Source of the DNA: Saccharopolyspora oryzae
Lineage (GTDB): Bacteria > Actinomycetota > Actinomycetes > Mycobacteriales > Pseudonocardiaceae
NCBI RefSeq assembly: GCF_027853915.1
Contig: NZ_JAQGLA010000019.1
Location: forward strand, 1-64,000
Length of the DNA stretch: 64,000 nt
Direction of reading: 5' to 3'
In this document: positions 1 through 8,208 of the stretch, one piece after another
Layout: each line of letters begins with the position of its first letter
How positions within the stretch are numbered: position 1 is the stretch's first letter
Program-made: the position numbers and the translations under genes
The notes under the pieces: generated by a model
Told to the model about the DNA's origin: nothing
The model's input: the letters and a program-made list of their open reading frames with translations, nothing else
The model's database searches: none

Positions 1-16
1 AGCGGTCCACCGATGC

Positions 17-86
17 CACCAGGCCTGGTGACACCACCCCCCGGATCATCCGTTCGACTGGGGGACAAAGTCATGCCAGGCCTGGC
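17..86. promoter_or_regulatory. Pair of GGCCTGG-centred palindromes at gene start
   Basis: Two perfect palindromes lie 58 bp apart: CACCAGGCCTGGTG at 17-30 and GCCAGGCCTGGC at 75-86. Each follows an ATG (13 and 73), and the surrounding bases are also similar, as if a short start-region segment was duplicated. They could be repressor half-sites that autoregulate the adjacent gene, or simply a local duplication. No regulator is assigned. Confidence 0.3.
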
Positions 87-717
87 GACCAGGGCTCTTG
101 ATCAGAGCCACGAAAACGGTAACGGGGGGAGCGTTGAAGAGATAATTTACCAAACATTGTCACTTCTTCCTCCAGTTCCCAAGTACGATGAGTTGGCATA
201 TCAAGTGGAAGATGACTCGTGTGCTCACCCTGATGAAATTGGCCACGCAGAGATGGCGCTGCGCGCTCGTCGGGCACTCAGACAGGGCGCATACCTTGTA
301 TCGGTTGAAATTTGCTCCGAAGCAGGCGAAGAAAGCGACAGATACGACGATGAACGATGGAGCCGCCTCGGCCGTGTCATGCTCTGGACAGCTGAAGATC
401 CCTTTTCTATCGAGAGGCGCCGGGCCCTGATTCGCAGTTACGATCTCTATCTACAGAGGCACTTCAGGTTCCAACGCATCGAGCCCCTTGACATTTCGGC
501 ACCCGAATCCTACTCCAAAGAACTAAGAAAGGAGGCCCGACGATACCGAAGGTCAGTCAACCGAAAGCTGATAAGCAATATATTCTCCTTGGCAAACATC
601 GCCACCGTGATCGGGGCGACAATTACGGCCGCCGTTGTTAAATACATCACCGACGACAAAGTCGGTAATAAGATAAATTCGCTTTTCTGGAATCTGATTG
701 AACGTTTCTTCGACTGA
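73..717 (+). CDS. Hypothetical protein with C-terminal membrane segment
   Basis: I do not recognise this family. The product is about 214 aa. The middle is charged and probably helical, with many Arg/Glu residues. A single hydrophobic stretch near the C-terminus (ISNIFSLANIATVIGATITA and onward) looks like one membrane helix, followed by a short tail ending FWNLIERFFD. Start at 73 is chosen because a GGGGGA Shine-Dalgarno lies just upstream. An in-frame ATG at 13 would add 20 residues but has no visible ribosome site inside the window. Base composition is clearly AT-richer than the core genes to the right, which suggests horizontal acquisition. It lies in the accessory strip that ends at nadD. 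Reality of the gene is likely; function is unknown. Confidence 0.6.
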   Translation: MPGLATRALDQSHENGNGGSVEEIIYQTLSLLPPVPKYDELAYQVEDDSCAHPDEIGHAEMALRARRALRQGAYLVSVEICSEAGEESDRYDDERWSRLGRVMLWTAEDPFSIERRRALIRSYDLYLQRHFRFQRIEPLDISAPESYSKELRKEARRYRRSVNRKLISNIFSLANIATVIGATITAAVVKYITDDKVGNKINSLFWNLIERFFD

Positions 718-757
718 CACTTAATTGCCCTCAGGTGCCCCTACAAGGGAGGGCCTC

Positions 758-898
758 TGTCCTCACCCCGTCGACCTCTCGAAGACCGATCGGGCTGTGT
801 CAAGAGGGCAACCGGCGATGCCAACATGACGTACCGGCAGAAGCTTGCCCTCTTGACGCGGCCTGATAGCCCTGTGGGAGGTCGATGGGGTGAGGACA
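758..898. repeat. 141-bp imperfect inverted repeat (54-bp arms, 33-bp loop)
   Basis: The left arm (758-811) and right arm (845-898) are inverted copies matching at about 44 of 54 positions. The outer ends are nearly perfect (TGTCCTCACCCC at 758-769 against GGGGTGAGGACA at 887-898), as are the inner ends (GTCAAGAGGGCAA at 799-811 against TTGCCCTCTTGAC at 845-857). Many mismatches are transitions that would still pair as G-U in RNA. No ORF of note lies inside. It could be a non-autonomous mobile element, a recombination site, or a long structured transcript in accessory DNA. Confidence 0.65.
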
Positions 899-1009
899 GA
901 GCAGCCACGACCAAACCGCAGCGTTCGATCTTGAACCCTCACCCTGGAGACCTGCCCGTCCGGCGAGGACATCCTTTTGCGGTTCAGCGGGCGCCTTCTA
1001 GCGGTGCGG

Positions 1010-1107
1010 GGCCGCCTGCCTTCCCGTCAGCCCGGGACGCGGGGGTGCCAGAGGCGGGGGCCCGGCGGCCCCGCTGGCCCGGCCAGGAAAACAGCAGGCA
1101 GGCGGCC
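1010..1107. repeat. GC-rich region with 12-bp inverted repeat
   Basis: GGCCGCCTGCCT at 1010-1021 is repeated in inverted form (AGGCAGGCGGCC) at 1096-1107, enclosing about 75 bp of very GC-rich sequence with further self-complementarity (GGGGCC / GGCCCC). With the 141-bp repeat it fills the gene-free stretch 718-1173. It lies just downstream of the 3' end of the minus-strand YdcF gene and could act as its terminator, although no U-run follows. Confidence 0.4.
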
Positions 1108-1173
1108 CTGCAGGGGCCGCCCTTGATGAAAGGAAAGAAACTCTGAACACGAGTGCTGCGGTAGGCGGACGCC

Positions 1174-1842
1174 CTAAGCGGGGACAAGCCTGGAGACGTA
1201 GCCAGCGTCAACGAGTCGGCGGTACGCGGCGTCAACTTCCGGCGGCACGTCTTGGGGGATCGCGAACCCGCGCTCCGCGTAGACGGTGATGCGCTGGGTG
1301 TCCCCAACGAGCATGTTGATCACCCGGCTGACGTCTCCGATGGCACGCACGTACTCGTCCAACGGCAAGCGCTGCGAGCTGCACACGATCTCGACCTCTG
1401 GCCAGATCTTCTTAGCTGTGGCGAACGCTCGACGCTGCTGGTAGGGACGCGACACCAACAGCAACGAGCTAACGGGAATACCCTTCGACCCCAGCAGCTC
1501 CCGGGTGTACTCGATGTTCTCAGCCGTATTGGTCGCCCGCGGCTCGACCAGGATCGCCGAGTCAGGAACCCCGAGCTCAATGGCGCGCTCGCGATAGTGC
1601 ACAGCTTCCCCCCGGGGAAAATGGCCCGCCGTCGTCGGGGCGTTCGCACCGGTGAACACGATCAGCGGAAAACGCCCTGCCCGGTAGAGGTCGACGACGT
1701 GATCAGCCACACCGAGATCGTGGCCGCCTAGGCCCACACCTACATCGCAGGGGCGAACCTCATGGTGGAGGTCGTGGTAGTCCCACAGCTGCCCTACATC
1801 CGCCCGCAGGCTCCCCGGAACTTCCACTGTCGGTGCGTTCAT
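1174..1842 (-). CDS. YdcF/DUF218 family protein
   Basis: A 222-aa protein of the DUF218 (YdcF-like) family, whose members bind nucleotides or act in envelope metabolism; the substrate is unknown. The family core is visible: a glycine-rich strand (VGLGGHDLGVADHVVDLY), then FPLIVFTGAN, then the signature region EPRATNTAENIEYTRELL, and LLLVSRPYQQRRAF. There is no clear signal peptide or membrane helix. The start at 1842 is chosen over the longer frame because the upstream residues look unlike the family and GAGAG precedes this ATG. It stands just downstream of a GntR-type regulator remnant on the same strand. GntR/YdcF pairs are often seen in accessory actinomycete DNA (established context; mobility here is inferred). 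Confidence 0.8.
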   Translation of the reverse strand: MNAPTVEVPGSLRADVGQLWDYHDLHHEVRPCDVGVGLGGHDLGVADHVVDLYRAGRFPLIVFTGANAPTTAGHFPRGEAVHYRERAIELGVPDSAILVEPRATNTAENIEYTRELLGSKGIPVSSLLLVSRPYQQRRAFATAKKIWPEVEIVCSSQRLPLDEYVRAIGDVSRVINMLVGDTQRITVYAERGFAIPQDVPPEVDAAYRRLVDAGYVSRLVPA

Positions 1843-1861
1843 CGCAGCTCTCTGCCTCAGC

Positions 1862-2107
1862 TCAGTCGGGGATCTTGAAGCTGTACGACCAGGCAAACCG
1901 CGAAGCCGAGTGCACAGCACGGGCGAATTCGACCACCCGGCCACTTGCAGTGGATGTCACCCGGTTCAGGATCACGACCGGTTCCCCGGCCGGTAGTAGC
2001 TCGTAACGCGTGTGTCGGCGTTCCCTGATCTCTCGGCACCGTGCCGCGGATCGGCTAGCCGACGGGGCCAGGTTGTACCGGATTCGTACCGGTGCGACCT
2101 GACCCCG
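1862..2107 (-). pseudogene. Remnant of GntR-family regulator (UTRA domain C-terminus)
   Basis: The minus strand encodes a peptide ending RYELLPAGEPVVILNRVT followed by ASGRVVEFARAVHSASRF, a good match to the last third of the UTRA ligand-binding domain of GntR/HutC regulators. Upstream of this the reading frame becomes unlike the family (a probable frameshift near 2000), and the sequence then runs into the 3' end of nadD. The N-terminal winged helix is missing. It appears to be a decayed regulator truncated against the core genome. Its coding sense and position suggest it once controlled the YdcF gene downstream. The exact left boundary of the remnant is uncertain. Confidence 0.6.
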
Positions 2108-2130
2108 TTCGCGTTGGGGCGTTTTCCCTG

Positions 2131-2739
2131 CTACGGACCCCACTCCGGGGTGAGTTCGCGGTAGAGGCCTCGCTTGGAGATGTACTGCACGATCCCGTCC
2201 GGGACCAGGTACCAGACCGGCAGCCCGGCTCGGACGCGGTCGCGGCAACCGGTGGACGAGATCGCCATCGCCGGGATCTCCACCAGGGACACCGCGCCGG
2301 CCGGCAGGTGCGCGCCGTTGAGCGAGTAGCCCGGCCGCGTCACGCCGATGAAGTGCGCCAGCTTGAACATCTCGTCGACCCGGTGCCAGGACAGGATCTG
2401 CTCCAGCGCGTCGGCGCCGGTGATGAAGTACAGATCCGCGTCCGGGTACTCGGCGTGCAGGTCGGTGAGGGTGTCCGCGGTGTAAGTCGGGCCGGCGCGG
2501 TCGATGTCGACCCGGCTGACCAGGAATCGCGGGTTCGAGGCGGTGGCTATCACCGTCATCAGGTAGCGGTCCTCGGCGGGGCTGACCGCTTCGTGGCTCT
2601 TCTGCCACGGCTGCCCGGTCGGCACGAAGACCACCTGTTCCAGGCCGAACTGGGCCTGCACCTCGCTGGCAGCCACCAGGTGGCCGTGGTGAATGGGATC
2701 GAAGGTGCCACCCATGACCCCGATCCGGCGACGAGACAT
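2131..2739 (-). CDS. nadD: Nicotinate-nucleotide adenylyltransferase
   Basis: Transfers AMP from ATP to nicotinate mononucleotide, making deamido-NAD in NAD biosynthesis in the cytoplasm. The N-terminal nucleotidyltransferase motif is intact ([16 protein letters not shown], containing GTFDPIHxGH), as is the C-terminal [13 protein letters not shown] (ISSTxxR). The start at 2739 ([11 protein letters not shown]) puts the motif at its usual distance from the N-terminus and gives about 202 aa, typical for NadD. A GTG at 2802 would add 21 atypical residues. It belongs to the conserved obgE-proB-proA-nadD neighbourhood, but here a ferredoxin/P450 pair separates it from proA. Confidence 0.95.
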   Translation of the reverse strand: MSRRRIGVMGGTFDPIHHGHLVAASEVQAQFGLEQVVFVPTGQPWQKSHEAVSPAEDRYLMTVIATASNPRFLVSRVDIDRAGPTYTADTLTDLHAEYPDADLYFITGADALEQILSWHRVDEMFKLAHFIGVTRPGYSLNGAHLPAGAVSLVEIPAMAISSTGCRDRVRAGLPVWYLVPDGIVQYISKRGLYRELTPEWGP

Positions 2740-2872
2740 AGCTGCCAAGCCTAGAAAGGCACCTGCCCGCAACGCTCGCTGGGGCGGCGTGACGTGTCGC
2801 ACGGCACCCGTGAAGCCCGGCCCAGCCCCTCAACCAGGCCGGGCTCCACGCCCCTCATCAACCGTGTGGTCC

Positions 2873-2955
2873 GGCCTGGGGCTCCCCCCTCCCAGGCCAG
2901 GCCGCACGGCCCCGCCGACTGCGGAGCCCGGCCCAAGCTCCCCCCTGAGCCGGGC
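2873..2955. repeat. Tandem hairpins sharing the loop GCTCCCCCCT
   Basis: Two hairpins occur in a row. The first is GGCCTGGG / CCCAGGCC (2873-2898) with loop GCTCCCCCCT. The second is GCCCGGC / GCCGGGC (2926-2955), whose loop again contains GCTCCCCCCT. They lie in the 345-bp gap between nadD and the ferredoxin gene, in very GC-rich sequence. They may terminate the P450-ferredoxin transcript (minus strand) or form a structured nadD leader. No protein-coding gene is convincing here. Confidence 0.4.
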
Positions 2956-3084
2956 CCCGCAGCCCTGCGCGAACCTCGGCGGCTGGGGGCCCACCTCGGT
3001 TCGCGGGCGCTGCCGTATTTCAGGCGCGCACCGGTGTGACCCCGTGACCTGAGGGCTATGACGCGACCTCGAATGTGTCCTGCG

Positions 3085-3306
3085 TCACTCTTCCGGGGCA
3101 ACCACGCGGCCTGATTCGACGTCCTTGACCAGGATCGCCTCGACCGGGCACGACTCGGCGGCGTCGACCACCTCGTCAGCCGGTTCCACCTGCGACTCCT
3201 TCGCGACCGAGTAGCCCTCCTCCAGCTCGAAGTGATCCGGGGCGACCCCGGCGCACATGCCGCTGCCGATGCAGGTATTCGCGTCGATCTCGATCGACCA
3301 GCTCAT
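3085..3306 (-). CDS. Ferredoxin (single-cluster, P450 partner)
   Basis: A 73-aa ferredoxin of the short actinomycete type. The cluster ligands are visible as CIGSGMC near residue 10 and CPVEA near residue 50. The residue between the first cysteines is Gly rather than Cys, which favours a 3Fe-4S cluster. It should pass electrons to the P450 encoded 28 bp upstream on the same strand, almost certainly as one transcript. The start at 3306 (MSWSIEID) follows a good AGAGG site; the longer frame would overlap the P450 stop. The electron-supplying reductase is not nearby. Confidence 0.92.
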   Translation of the reverse strand: MSWSIEIDANTCIGSGMCAGVAPDHFELEEGYSVAKESQVEPADEVVDAAESCPVEAILVKDVESGRVVAPEE

Positions 3307-3334
3307 TCGCCACCTCTTTCGGATATGGGGGAGA

Positions 3335-4540
3335 TCACTCGTCACCTTGCCACGTCAGCAGCATCTTCTGAGGGCCTCGGACGAGCATTCCGCGCTTCCA
3401 CTCGACGTCCTCGGCAGACGTCGCGAAGTCCAACCCCGACAGCCGCGTCAGGAGCGTGCGCAGCGCGACCTGCAGTTCCATCCGCGCGAGCTGGGCTCCG
3501 AGGCAGTGGTGCGGACCGTGCCCGAAGCCGATGTGCGAGGCCTCCTGGCGGGTCAGGTCGAGCAGTTCGGGATCGCTGAACACCGATTCGTCGCGGTTGG
3601 CGGCCGCGGCGCTGACCATGACCGGCTCGCCCGCGCGCACGAGCACCCCGCCCAGTTCGACGTCCTCGGTGGCGTACCGGGGGAATCCGGCGCCGCTGCC
3701 CAGCGGCACGAAGCGCATCAGCTCCTCCACCGCCTGCGGGATGCCGTCGAGGTCCGCGCGGAGATCGGCCAGCTGCTCAGGATGGGTCAGCAGGACGTAG
3801 ACGAAGTTGGGGATCTGGGTGGCGGTGGTCTCGTGCCCGGCCACGAGGATCCCGGCCGCCAACCGGACCAGTTCTTCCTCGGACAGCTTGTCCTGCTCGT
3901 CGCGGGCCGCGATCAACGCGCTGAGCAGGTCGTCGGCCGGTTCCGCACGGCGCTCGGCGACCAGCCCGGCCATGTAGCCCAGCATCCGGTCGATGTAGTC
4001 GGTGACCTGCTCCGGGCTGAGCTTGGTGGTGGACAGGAACGCGTCCGACCACACCCGGAAGTCCGAGCGGTCGGCGTAGGGCACGCCGAGCAGCTCGCAG
4101 ATGACGGTGATCGGCAGCGGCAGCGCGAAGTCCTCGACCAGGTCGGCCGGGGCACCGCGCTCGAGCATGCCGTCGACCAGGCCGTTGGCGATCTCTTCGG
4201 TGCGCGGGCGCAGCTGTTCGACGCGGCGTGCGGTGAAGGCCTTGGCGACGAGCTTGCGCAGACGCGTGTGCTCGGGCGGGTCCATGGTCAGCAGCCCGCC
4301 GGACGGGGCGTTCGGCCGCATCCTCGGCACGTCGTGGTGCAGTACCGCGGCTCGGCTGAACCGCTGGTCGCCCAGCACCGTCTTGGCGTCTTCGTAGCGG
4401 GTCGCCAACCACGCGGTTTCGCCGTAGGGCAGCTGGATCCGGCTGAGCGGTTCCTGCTCGCGCAGTTGGGCGTAGAGGGGATCGAGGTCCAGCTCGTCGA
4501 TCTCGCTGAACGGGTAGGTCCGCGGTTCCGTGGTGGGCAT
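3335..4540 (-). CDS. Cytochrome P450
   Basis: A 401-aa soluble bacterial P450, likely of the CYP105/CYP107-like actinomycete group (subfamily not assignable by eye). The oxygen-binding I-helix motif AGHETTATQ lies near residue 240, the K-helix ExxR is in EELMRF, and the heme-cysteine loop is FGHGPHHCLGAQLARME near residue 345. It is expected to hydroxylate or epoxidise a small hydrophobic substrate, with electrons from the adjacent ferredoxin. No biosynthetic cluster surrounds it, so the substrate is unknown. It is probably co-transcribed with the ferredoxin from a promoter just upstream that carries a dyad at 4562-4582. The pair interrupts the usual proA-nadD neighbourhood. Confidence 0.95.
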   Translation of the reverse strand: MPTTEPRTYPFSEIDELDLDPLYAQLREQEPLSRIQLPYGETAWLATRYEDAKTVLGDQRFSRAAVLHHDVPRMRPNAPSGGLLTMDPPEHTRLRKLVAKAFTARRVEQLRPRTEEIANGLVDGMLERGAPADLVEDFALPLPITVICELLGVPYADRSDFRVWSDAFLSTTKLSPEQVTDYIDRMLGYMAGLVAERRAEPADDLLSALIAARDEQDKLSEEELVRLAAGILVAGHETTATQIPNFVYVLLTHPEQLADLRADLDGIPQAVEELMRFVPLGSGAGFPRYATEDVELGGVLVRAGEPVMVSAAAANRDESVFSDPELLDLTRQEASHIGFGHGPHHCLGAQLARMELQVALRTLLTRLSGLDFATSAEDVEWKRGMLVRGPQKMLLTWQGDE

Positions 4541-4561
4541 GCACAGCTCCCGGTGGACTCG

Positions 4562-4582
4562 TTAGCAAGCGATGCTTACGAA
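4562..4582. promoter_or_regulatory. Candidate TetR-type operator upstream of P450
   Basis: TTAGCAAGCGATGCTTACGAA is a dyad: AAGC-GAT-GCTT at the centre, with further symmetric matches outward (TT and G on the left against C and AA on the right). It begins 22 bp before the P450 start, a position suited to repressor binding. No regulator gene is adjacent, so the cognate protein would be encoded elsewhere. Inferred from symmetry only. Confidence 0.35.
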
Positions 4583-4624
4583 TTCACCGTACGCAGCAAC
4601 CGGGATGCTCGGAACCGGAACGAA

Positions 4625-4652
4625 GGCCCGCGCCGTGGTCGCGGCGCGGGCC
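4625..4652 (-). terminator. Hairpin downstream of proA
   Basis: GGCCCGCGCC / GGCGCGGGCC forms a 10-bp GC stem with an 8-nt loop about 10 bp past the proA stop. There is no strong U-run, as is common for actinobacterial terminators. Confidence 0.6.
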
Positions 4653-4662
4653 CCCGATCAGC

Positions 4663-5982
4663 TCAGCAGGAGCTCTGGTTCGCCGGGGCGCTTCCCGGCC
4701 GCACGTGCCCGTCGCCGAAGGCCAGCCACTTCGTCGAGGTCAGCTCCGGCAGCCCCATCGGACCGCGGGCGTGCAGCTTCTGCGTGGAGATGCCGATCTC
4801 CGCGCCCATCCCGAACTCACCGCCGTCGGTGAACGCGGTGGAGGCGTTGACCATCACCGCCGCCGCGTCGACCTGCGCGGTGAACTGCCGCGCCGCGCGG
4901 ACGTCGCTGGTCACGATGGCCTCGGTGTGCCCGGAGCCGTGTTCGCGGATGTGCTCGACCGCGGCAGGCAGCGAGTCGACCACTGCTGCTGCGATGTCCA
5001 GGGACAGGAACTCGGCGTCCCAGTCCTCGTCGGTCGCGGCCACCACGTTCGAGCCGCCTACGGCCACCACCCGCTCGTCGCCGTGCACCGTCACGCCAGC
5101 GCCGTGGAGCTCGGCGAGCGCGCGCGGCAGGAACTCGGCCGCGATGTCCTCGTGCACCAGGAACGTCTCCGCGGCGTTGCACACGCTGGGACGCCGCGCC
5201 TTGGAGTTGAGCAGGATGCGCAGCGCGGTGTCGATGTCGGCGCTGGCGTCCACGTAGACGTGGCAGTTGCCCACCCCGGTCTCGATCGCGGGCACCGTCG
5301 CGTTCTGCACCACCGCCGAGATCAGCCCGGCCCCGCCGCGCGGGATCACCACGTCCACCAGACCGCGCGCGGTGATCAGGTGCTGCACCGAGGCCCGGTC
5401 GTGGCACGGCAGCAGCTGCACCGAATCCGCGGGCAGACCGTGCTCGACGACCACGTCGGAGAGGATCTCGACCAGCGCGGTGTTGGAGTTCTCGGCCGAG
5501 GACGAACCCCGCAGCAGCACGGCGTTGCCCGCCTTGAGCGTGAGCCCGGCGGCGTCCACCGTGACGTTCGGACGACCCTCGTAGACGATCCCGACCACAC
5601 CCAGCGGCACCCGGACCTGCTGCAGCTGCAAACCGTTGGGCAGCACGTTGCCGCGCACGACCTCGCCCACCGGGTCCGGCAGCCCGGCGACCGTGCGCAG
5701 GCCGTCGGCCATCGCCTCGATGCGCTCGGTGCTCAGGCTCAGCCGGTCGATCAGGCCCTCCGGCATGCCGGACTCGCGGCCGTTGGCGACGTCGCGCTCG
5801 TTGGCGGCGAGGATCTCCGGCCCGCGCTTCACCAGCGCATCGGCCATCGCGTGCAGCAGCTCGTCCTTGGTGCTCCGGGTGGCCTGCGCGAGTTCGGCGG
5901 CCGCCCGCTTCGCCCGCCGAGCAGCGTCGAGGACCTGGTCCTTCAGCTGCTCACCGGTCGCCCTGTCTGTAGTGGTGGTCAC
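4663..5982 (-). CDS. proA: Glutamate-5-semialdehyde dehydrogenase (gamma-glutamyl phosphate reductase)
   Basis: Second step of proline synthesis: NADPH reduction of gamma-glutamyl phosphate to glutamate-5-semialdehyde, in the cytoplasm. At 439 aa it is slightly longer than usual because of an N-terminal extension and a short Ser/Cys-containing tail. Family landmarks are [17 protein letters not shown], the catalytic cysteine region [12 protein letters not shown] near residue 240, and [11 protein letters not shown] near the C-terminus. proB, the preceding enzyme, lies about 7 kb away on the same strand; the usual close spacing is broken by the RecQ-to-MFS insertion. ATG at 5982 gives a normal N-terminus. 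Confidence 0.96.
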   Translation of the reverse strand: MTTTTDRATGEQLKDQVLDAARRAKRAAAELAQATRSTKDELLHAMADALVKRGPEILAANERDVANGRESGMPEGLIDRLSLSTERIEAMADGLRTVAGLPDPVGEVVRGNVLPNGLQLQQVRVPLGVVGIVYEGRPNVTVDAAGLTLKAGNAVLLRGSSSAENSNTALVEILSDVVVEHGLPADSVQLLPCHDRASVQHLITARGLVDVVIPRGGAGLISAVVQNATVPAIETGVGNCHVYVDASADIDTALRILLNSKARRPSVCNAAETFLVHEDIAAEFLPRALAELHGAGVTVHGDERVVAVGGSNVVAATDEDWDAEFLSLDIAAAVVDSLPAAVEHIREHGSGHTEAIVTSDVRAARQFTAQVDAAAVMVNASTAFTDGGEFGMGAEIGISTQKLHARGPMGLPELTSTKWLAFGDGHVRPGSAPANQSSC

Positions 5983-6083
5983 GCGCCCAGACTAATCCGT
6001 TCCCCCAATGGTCAGACACCGGATTTCCGCGCGTCCCAGCCCCCGGACGACGCACGTCGGAGCCGTCCGGTAGGAATCGGGGC

Positions 6084-8204
6084 GTGGATGAACAGGCGCT
6101 TCGCGAACTCGCCGACGAACGACTCCGCGCCCTCGCCGGACCCGGGGCGACACTGCGCGAGGACCAGTGGAGCGCGATCCGCGCCCTGGTCCTGGAGCGC
6201 CGCCGCGCGCTGGTCGTGCAACGCACCGGCTGGGGCAAGTCGGCCGTGTACTTCATCGCCACCGCGCTGCTGCGCGAGCTCGGCGAGGGACCGACCGTCA
6301 TCGTCTCGCCGCTGCTGGCGCTGATGCGCAACCAGGTCGAGGCCGCGGCCGCCGCCGACGTGCACGCCGCGACGATCAACTCGGCCAATCCCGAGGAGTG
6401 GGCCGACATCGAGGAGCAGGTCGCCTCGGGCGAGGTGGACGTGCTGCTGGTCAGCCCGGAACGGCTGAACAACCCCGACTTCCGGGACACGATCCTGCCC
6501 GAGCTCACCCAGAACGCCGGGCTGCTCGTGGTCGACGAAGCGCACTGCATCTCCGACTGGGGCCACGACTTCCGCCCGGACTACCGGCGGCTGCGCACCC
6601 TGCTGACCGAGCTGCCGGAAGGCGTTCCGGTGCTGGCCACCACTGCCACCGCGAACGACCGCGTCGTGCAGGACGTCTCCGACCAGCTCGGCGTCGGCGG
6701 CGAGTACACCGACCCGCAGGAAACGCTGGTGCTGCGCGGCACCCTGGACCGCGAGAGCCTGCGGCTGGGCGTCGTGCAGCTGCCCACCGCCGAGGCCCGG
6801 CTCGGCTGGCTGGCCAGCCACCTCAAGGAGCTGCCGGGATCCGGCATCATCTACACGCTGACGGTGGCCGCCACCGAGGAGATCTCGGCCTACCTGCGCG
6901 ATCAGGGCTACGAGGTGGCCTCCTACTCGGGCCGCACCGACACCGCCGAGCGGCAGCAGGCGGAATCCGACCTGCTGAACAACAAGGTCAAGGCGCTGGT
7001 GGCGACCTCCGCGCTGGGCATGGGTTTCGACAAGCCCGACCTCGGGTTCGTCGTGCACCTCGGGGCGCCGTCCTCCCCCATCGCCTACTACCAGCAGATC
7101 GGCCGCGCCGGGCGCGGTGTGCAGCGCGCCGAGGTCCTGCTGCTGCCCGGCCCGGAGGACCGCGAGATCTGGAGCTACTTCGCGTCGCTGGCGTTCCCGC
7201 CGGAACCGACCGTGCGCGCGGTGCTCGACGCGTTGGCGCAGCACGGGAAGCTGTCCACGGCCGCGCTGGAACCGCACGTGGAGCTCGGCCGCAGCCGGCT
7301 GGAGATGGTGCTCAAGGTCCTCGACGTCGACGGTGCGGTGCAGCGGGTCAAGGGCGGTTGGGAGAGCACCGGCGAGCCCTGGCAGTACGACGCCGAGCGC
7401 TACCGGCGCATCGCGGCCGAACGGAAGTCCGAGCAGCAGGCGGTGATCGACTACATCGGCACGTCCTCGTGCCGCATGGAGTTCCTGCGCCGGCAGCTCG
7501 ACGACGCGCACGCCGAGCCGTGCGGGCGCTGCGACAACTGCACCGGATCGGGCTACTCCGGCGACGTCGACGACCAGGCGGTCCAGCAGGCCGAGGAGCG
7601 GCTGCGCAGGCCGGGCGTCGAGGTCACCCCGCGCAAGATGTGGCCCAGCGGCATGGACGCCCTGGGCGTGTCGCTGTCCGGGAAGCTGCCCGCCGACGAG
7701 CAGGCGGGCACCGGGCGCGCCGTTGGCCGGCTCACCGACATCGGGTGGGGCAACCGCCTCCGCGAACTGCTCGCCACCGGCGCACCCGACCAGGAGCTGC
7801 CCGAGGACCTGTTCCAGGCCGCGATCAAGGTGCTGGCCGCGTGGGACTGGGGGCAGCGCCCGGTCGGCGTGGTCGCCCTCGGCTCGCGGACCCGCCCGCA
7901 GCTGGTGCGCAGCCTGGCCCAGAAGATCGCGGGCATCGGGCGCCTGCCGCTGCTCGGCGAGGTGCTGACCAACCCGAACACGACGCCGCGCCGCGCCACC
8001 AACAGCGCGCAGCACGTCGCTTCGCTGTGGCAGCAGTTCAAGGTGCCGGAGGAGCTCGCCGGGAAGCTGTCCGCATTGGACGGACCGGTGCTGCTGATGG
8101 ACGACTACGCCGACACCGGGTGGACCATCACGGTGGTCAGCCGCCTGCTCCGGCAGGCCGGTGCGCCCTCGGTGCTGCCCTTCACCCTCGCCACCACGAG
8201 CTGA
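6084..8204 (+). CDS. recQ: RecQ-family helicase with C-terminal phosphoribosyltransferase-like domain
   Basis: An ATP-dependent 3'-5' DNA helicase for repair and recombination intermediates. Walker A is TGWGKS (residues 48-53), the Walker B box is DEAHCISDWGHDFRPDYR, and motif VI is QQIGRAGRG. A four-cysteine zinc site (C-R-M-E-F-L... CGRCDNC, about residues 465-490) matches RecQ. The last ~130 residues resemble a type I phosphoribosyltransferase: VGVVALGSRTRPQLV, then LLMDDYADTGWTITVV, which fits the PRPP-binding motif. The HRDC domain seems absent. This layout (~706 aa) is seen in actinobacteria; the role of the tail is unknown. GTG at 6084 is the start. It is divergent from proA and convergent with the DUF885 gene, only 4 bp away. 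Confidence 0.92.
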   Translation: MDEQALRELADERLRALAGPGATLREDQWSAIRALVLERRRALVVQRTGWGKSAVYFIATALLRELGEGPTVIVSPLLALMRNQVEAAAAADVHAATINSANPEEWADIEEQVASGEVDVLLVSPERLNNPDFRDTILPELTQNAGLLVVDEAHCISDWGHDFRPDYRRLRTLLTELPEGVPVLATTATANDRVVQDVSDQLGVGGEYTDPQETLVLRGTLDRESLRLGVVQLPTAEARLGWLASHLKELPGSGIIYTLTVAATEEISAYLRDQGYEVASYSGRTDTAERQQAESDLLNNKVKALVATSALGMGFDKPDLGFVVHLGAPSSPIAYYQQIGRAGRGVQRAEVLLLPGPEDREIWSYFASLAFPPEPTVRAVLDALAQHGKLSTAALEPHVELGRSRLEMVLKVLDVDGAVQRVKGGWESTGEPWQYDAERYRRIAAERKSEQQAVIDYIGTSSCRMEFLRRQLDDAHAEPCGRCDNCTGSGYSGDVDDQAVQQAEERLRRPGVEVTPRKMWPSGMDALGVSLSGKLPADEQAGTGRAVGRLTDIGWGNRLRELLATGAPDQELPEDLFQAAIKVLAAWDWGQRPVGVVALGSRTRPQLVRSLAQKIAGIGRLPLLGEVLTNPNTTPRRATNSAQHVASLWQQFKVPEELAGKLSALDGPVLLMDDYADTGWTITVVSRLLRQAGAPSVLPFTLATTS

Positions 8205-8208
8205 CGCG

